DNA of 64,000 nucleotides from NCBI GenBank assembly GCA_032209605.1, contig JASFXZ010000009.1, positions 16,107,553 to 16,171,552 of the forward strand, given 5' to 3'. Below the pieces are notes generated by a model. It was not told the origin of the DNA and did no database searches. It saw only the letters and a list, made by a program, of their open reading frames with translations. The position numbers and the translations under genes were made by a program. Source of the DNA: Mactromeris polynyma. Taxonomy: Eukaryota; Mollusca; Bivalvia; Venerida; Mactridae. Below, one piece after another: positions 61,779 to 64,000 of the stretch (its first letter is position 1; each line of letters begins with the position of its first letter).

Positions 61779-62277
61779 TGTACTGGTCTATTTTTCATGT
61801 ATCCTTGTGCTTTTTGACTGTATGCTAGTTTTTGCTCAATTATTTTTATTTGATTTAAATAGCTAGAATTTGCTATCATGCTTTTATCAAAAACAAACAT
61901 ATTAGGACGATGATTTACAGTCATTTCCTAACTACTAAGTTAAGACTTGAACTTTGAAATGCAATGAAGCAAATATTTCAGAATCCAGGGCACAGTCATC
62001 ACGAGACACTTAATAATGTGTCAGACCTTTAATCAGGGATATCTGATGAGATATTTTGTGTTTTGTACTTAAGTAAACAATTTATTATACCATTCAGTAT
62101 AACCCTACTTAATGTGCCCATGAATGCTTATGGTCAAATATGGTTCAACACTGTCAAGCCAGGTTTGACCATGCTTGTGGTCTGCCAGGCCATTCCTTGC
62201 ACCTCTGTTCCTTAACATAGTTATGTACCCTTTAACCTCATCAAGTGCCTTATGTTTTATTATAGATTGTTCTTTTC

Positions 62278-62345
62278 CCATAGGTCTGTGTGGGGAGGCA
62301 CTGTCTTATGTATGAGGCGTTCCCTGTAGCAACTTCTTCCATCTC
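62278..62345 (-). repeat. Dispersed repeat R3, inverted half copy
   Basis: Its reverse complement reads GTTGCTACAGGGAACGCCTC ... AAGACAGTGCCTCCCCACAC, matching the left half of 59697-59834. It lies about 300 bp from the forward copy at 62650, so the two face each other. Confidence 0.75.
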
Positions 62346-62649
62346 TTTTGTTATTGAAGTCAAGGTTGATTCTGGTCACCTTGGTAACAAATATAACCAC
62401 AGCCCTGAGCAAGGTTATCATGGTTCTGTTATGCTCATCATGGTAATATTGTCTATGTCTTGGTGTCATTGTGGTTTTAATCCTTGGGAGTTTTAGTGCA
62501 AAACATGGTGCACTACACTGTACTATATAAACCTTACTTATAAAATGGTTGAATGTGTTAGATTTGACAGTAAAGTAATATTTCAACACAGATATCAAAT
62601 TGTTTTTTGATTTGAAAGTAACAAACATAGAAGTAAAGGGTGCACTAGG

Positions 62650-62764
62650 TTGTTACAGGGAACGCTACAGACAATGCTTCCAAAACATCAGCAAACAAAA
62701 CTTCAGGAGTTGAGTTAAGACATAAGGGCAAACGTCTATGGGAATGAGGAGGTAAGGCATTGCC
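62650..62764 (+). repeat. Dispersed repeat R3, copy 2
   Basis: TTGTTACAGGGAACGCTACA ... ACATCAGCAAACAAAACTTC ... GGGCAAACGTCTATGGGAAT ends at GGTAAGGCATTG, as in copy 1. The CCTCCCCACAC middle part is deleted. Confidence 0.75.
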
Positions 62765-64000
62765 AGAAGTCAACTATGCCTTATAAGGTTTATCAAGGGC
62801 ACAGAACTGATGTATCCTAGTGTTGGTAGAGAAGCTACAATAGTTTTGCAACAGGCTTTTGATATATATGTGTCTGATAGTCCAGCTTGTTTCAGTAATG
62901 TACTATCCGAGGTATGAGGTCAGTGTTTTAACACAGTATAACAGAAAATAACACTCTTGCTCCAAGGCTGACGTGTTTTCAGTGTAATGATGTACAATAA
63001 AAGATGATATATGGTACACCATGTGACTCAGTCTCTCTTGAAAATATGTAATAAATTAATATTTAAAATAGACTGTCATAGACTTTAGAAGCCTTATGTC
63101 AACAATAGATGATTTATTACACCATGAATAAATGAGCGCTTGAAGAGAACAGTTTCCTTCAGTGAAATTATGTTAAGTGTCACACAAAATATTTTGTTCA
63201 GTATTTAATGGCGCCCAGTGGCAATACTTAAATCTATTTCCATATGAAAGTGGATAATGTTCTGAAAACTGGTGTAGTTTACCTTGTACAAGGCATGCAT
63301 ACAGTAACTACGGGTGTCACGATATGCCAATGTATGCCACCTTACAGTTTTGTACTGTGATATGAAATGAACCCGCCCGGTCTTTTACAATAGCAATGAC
63401 TGATAATTCCAAATGTTTTTGAACAATTTGGGATTTTACAATATTTAATTCTTTTGAATTAGTTATGCAAGATATCATTTTCTACTTCTAGGACAATTAC
63501 TTATATACATTATGAGGTTTACATTTACATAACAGGTTTGTGCAAGCAATATATAATATATAGATTAAGTACAAAATAATTTATAAGTTTTGAGGCACTG
63601 GTCAGTGACGCTTTAATTCTGTTGTCAATGTAAGGAAGGTGTTGTGCTCGATGAGGAGAAAGCTTGAAGCCTGATCCAAAAAATTGAGTTCCTGTCTGGG
63701 CGAGGTTGAACTACCAACTTCACAGTCCTAGATTGGGTGTGAGTACTCACGGGTAAGTAACCCAGGAAGCAGTCATTGAGAGTGATTAATTTAAGTTGTA
63801 AATATATTTTACAATCAACATACAATAGATCAATTAAAACTAATGCAATGGTGCTAGTAAAGTCTTATACTGTTAATGGACATAATATAGTACTGCGAAA
63901 GACAAATACCCACATTCATATTCCAGTTCTTTGGTTGATCTAATATGCATTGAAATACAGTATGAAAATTTCCAGATTACCAAAATCAATCATCGCATCC
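62765..64000. other. Right end of the window without a recognised gene
   Basis: Apart from an inverted copy of R2 at 63640-63745, which contains CTGGGCGAGGTTGAA, nothing is recognised. It is probably still within or downstream of RECK intron 4. Confidence 0.4.
63640..63745 (-). repeat. Dispersed repeat R2, copy 2 (reverse)
   Basis: On the minus strand it reads CACCCAATCTAGGACTGTGA ... TTCAACCTCGCCCAGACAGG, matching 57791-57900 over about 60 bp. Confidence 0.6.

Overview
The window is AT-rich eukaryotic DNA with spliced genes, GT-AG introns and many short transposon relics. The most likely source is a marine mollusc, perhaps a bivalve. This rests on the pairing of a repetitive glycine-rich/acidic secreted protein with a small secreted protein, the animal genes CMPK2 and RECK, tRNA-headed SINEs, palindromic MITEs and an element carrying a (CGGT)n tract. 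No species is claimed.

Four genes can be built by joining exons. (1) 4.6-10.3 kb, plus: a 645-residue secreted protein with a signal peptide on its own small exon, then a Ser/Asp/Glu tract, a Gly-rich body with 33-34-residue Trp-Met repeats, and a non-repetitive C-terminus. It is probably an extracellular-matrix or silk-like structural protein. (2) 15.1-16.7 kb, minus: a four-exon gene for a 73-residue protein with a signal peptide, a short Gly/Ser/Tyr linker and a second strongly hydrophobic segment, driven by a clear TATA box. No family is recognised. (3) 19.0-24.9 kb, plus: a complete five-exon CMPK2, the mitochondrial UMP/CMP kinase 2 (490 residues), with a basic N-terminus, P-loop, DR motif and LID arginines. 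(4) 35.3-52.7 kb and beyond, plus: the first four coding exons of RECK (signal peptide and first cysteine-knot repeat), with a 13.2 kb intron 2. The rest must lie downstream of 64 kb or was not found.

The space between is mostly repeats. There are three unrelated minisatellite fields: 24-bp units at 10.9-12.3 kb, 25-bp units at 27.5-28.1 kb, and 26-bp units at 28.7-31.65 kb with a 516-bp higher-order period. At least nine copies of one MITE family with TACAGTAAAAC-like ends are scattered through the window, one with about 15 internal 17-bp units. There are other inverted-repeat elements, three tRNA-derived SINE copies, a duplicated LINE 3' end, and several dispersed repeats of unknown class.

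Genes 1 and 2 look like tissue-specific secretory genes, each with a small 5' exon. CMPK2 and RECK are conserved genes with no evident functional link to them. I found no operon-like or defence-like gene cluster. The best candidates for undescribed biology are the two secreted proteins and the repeat architecture.
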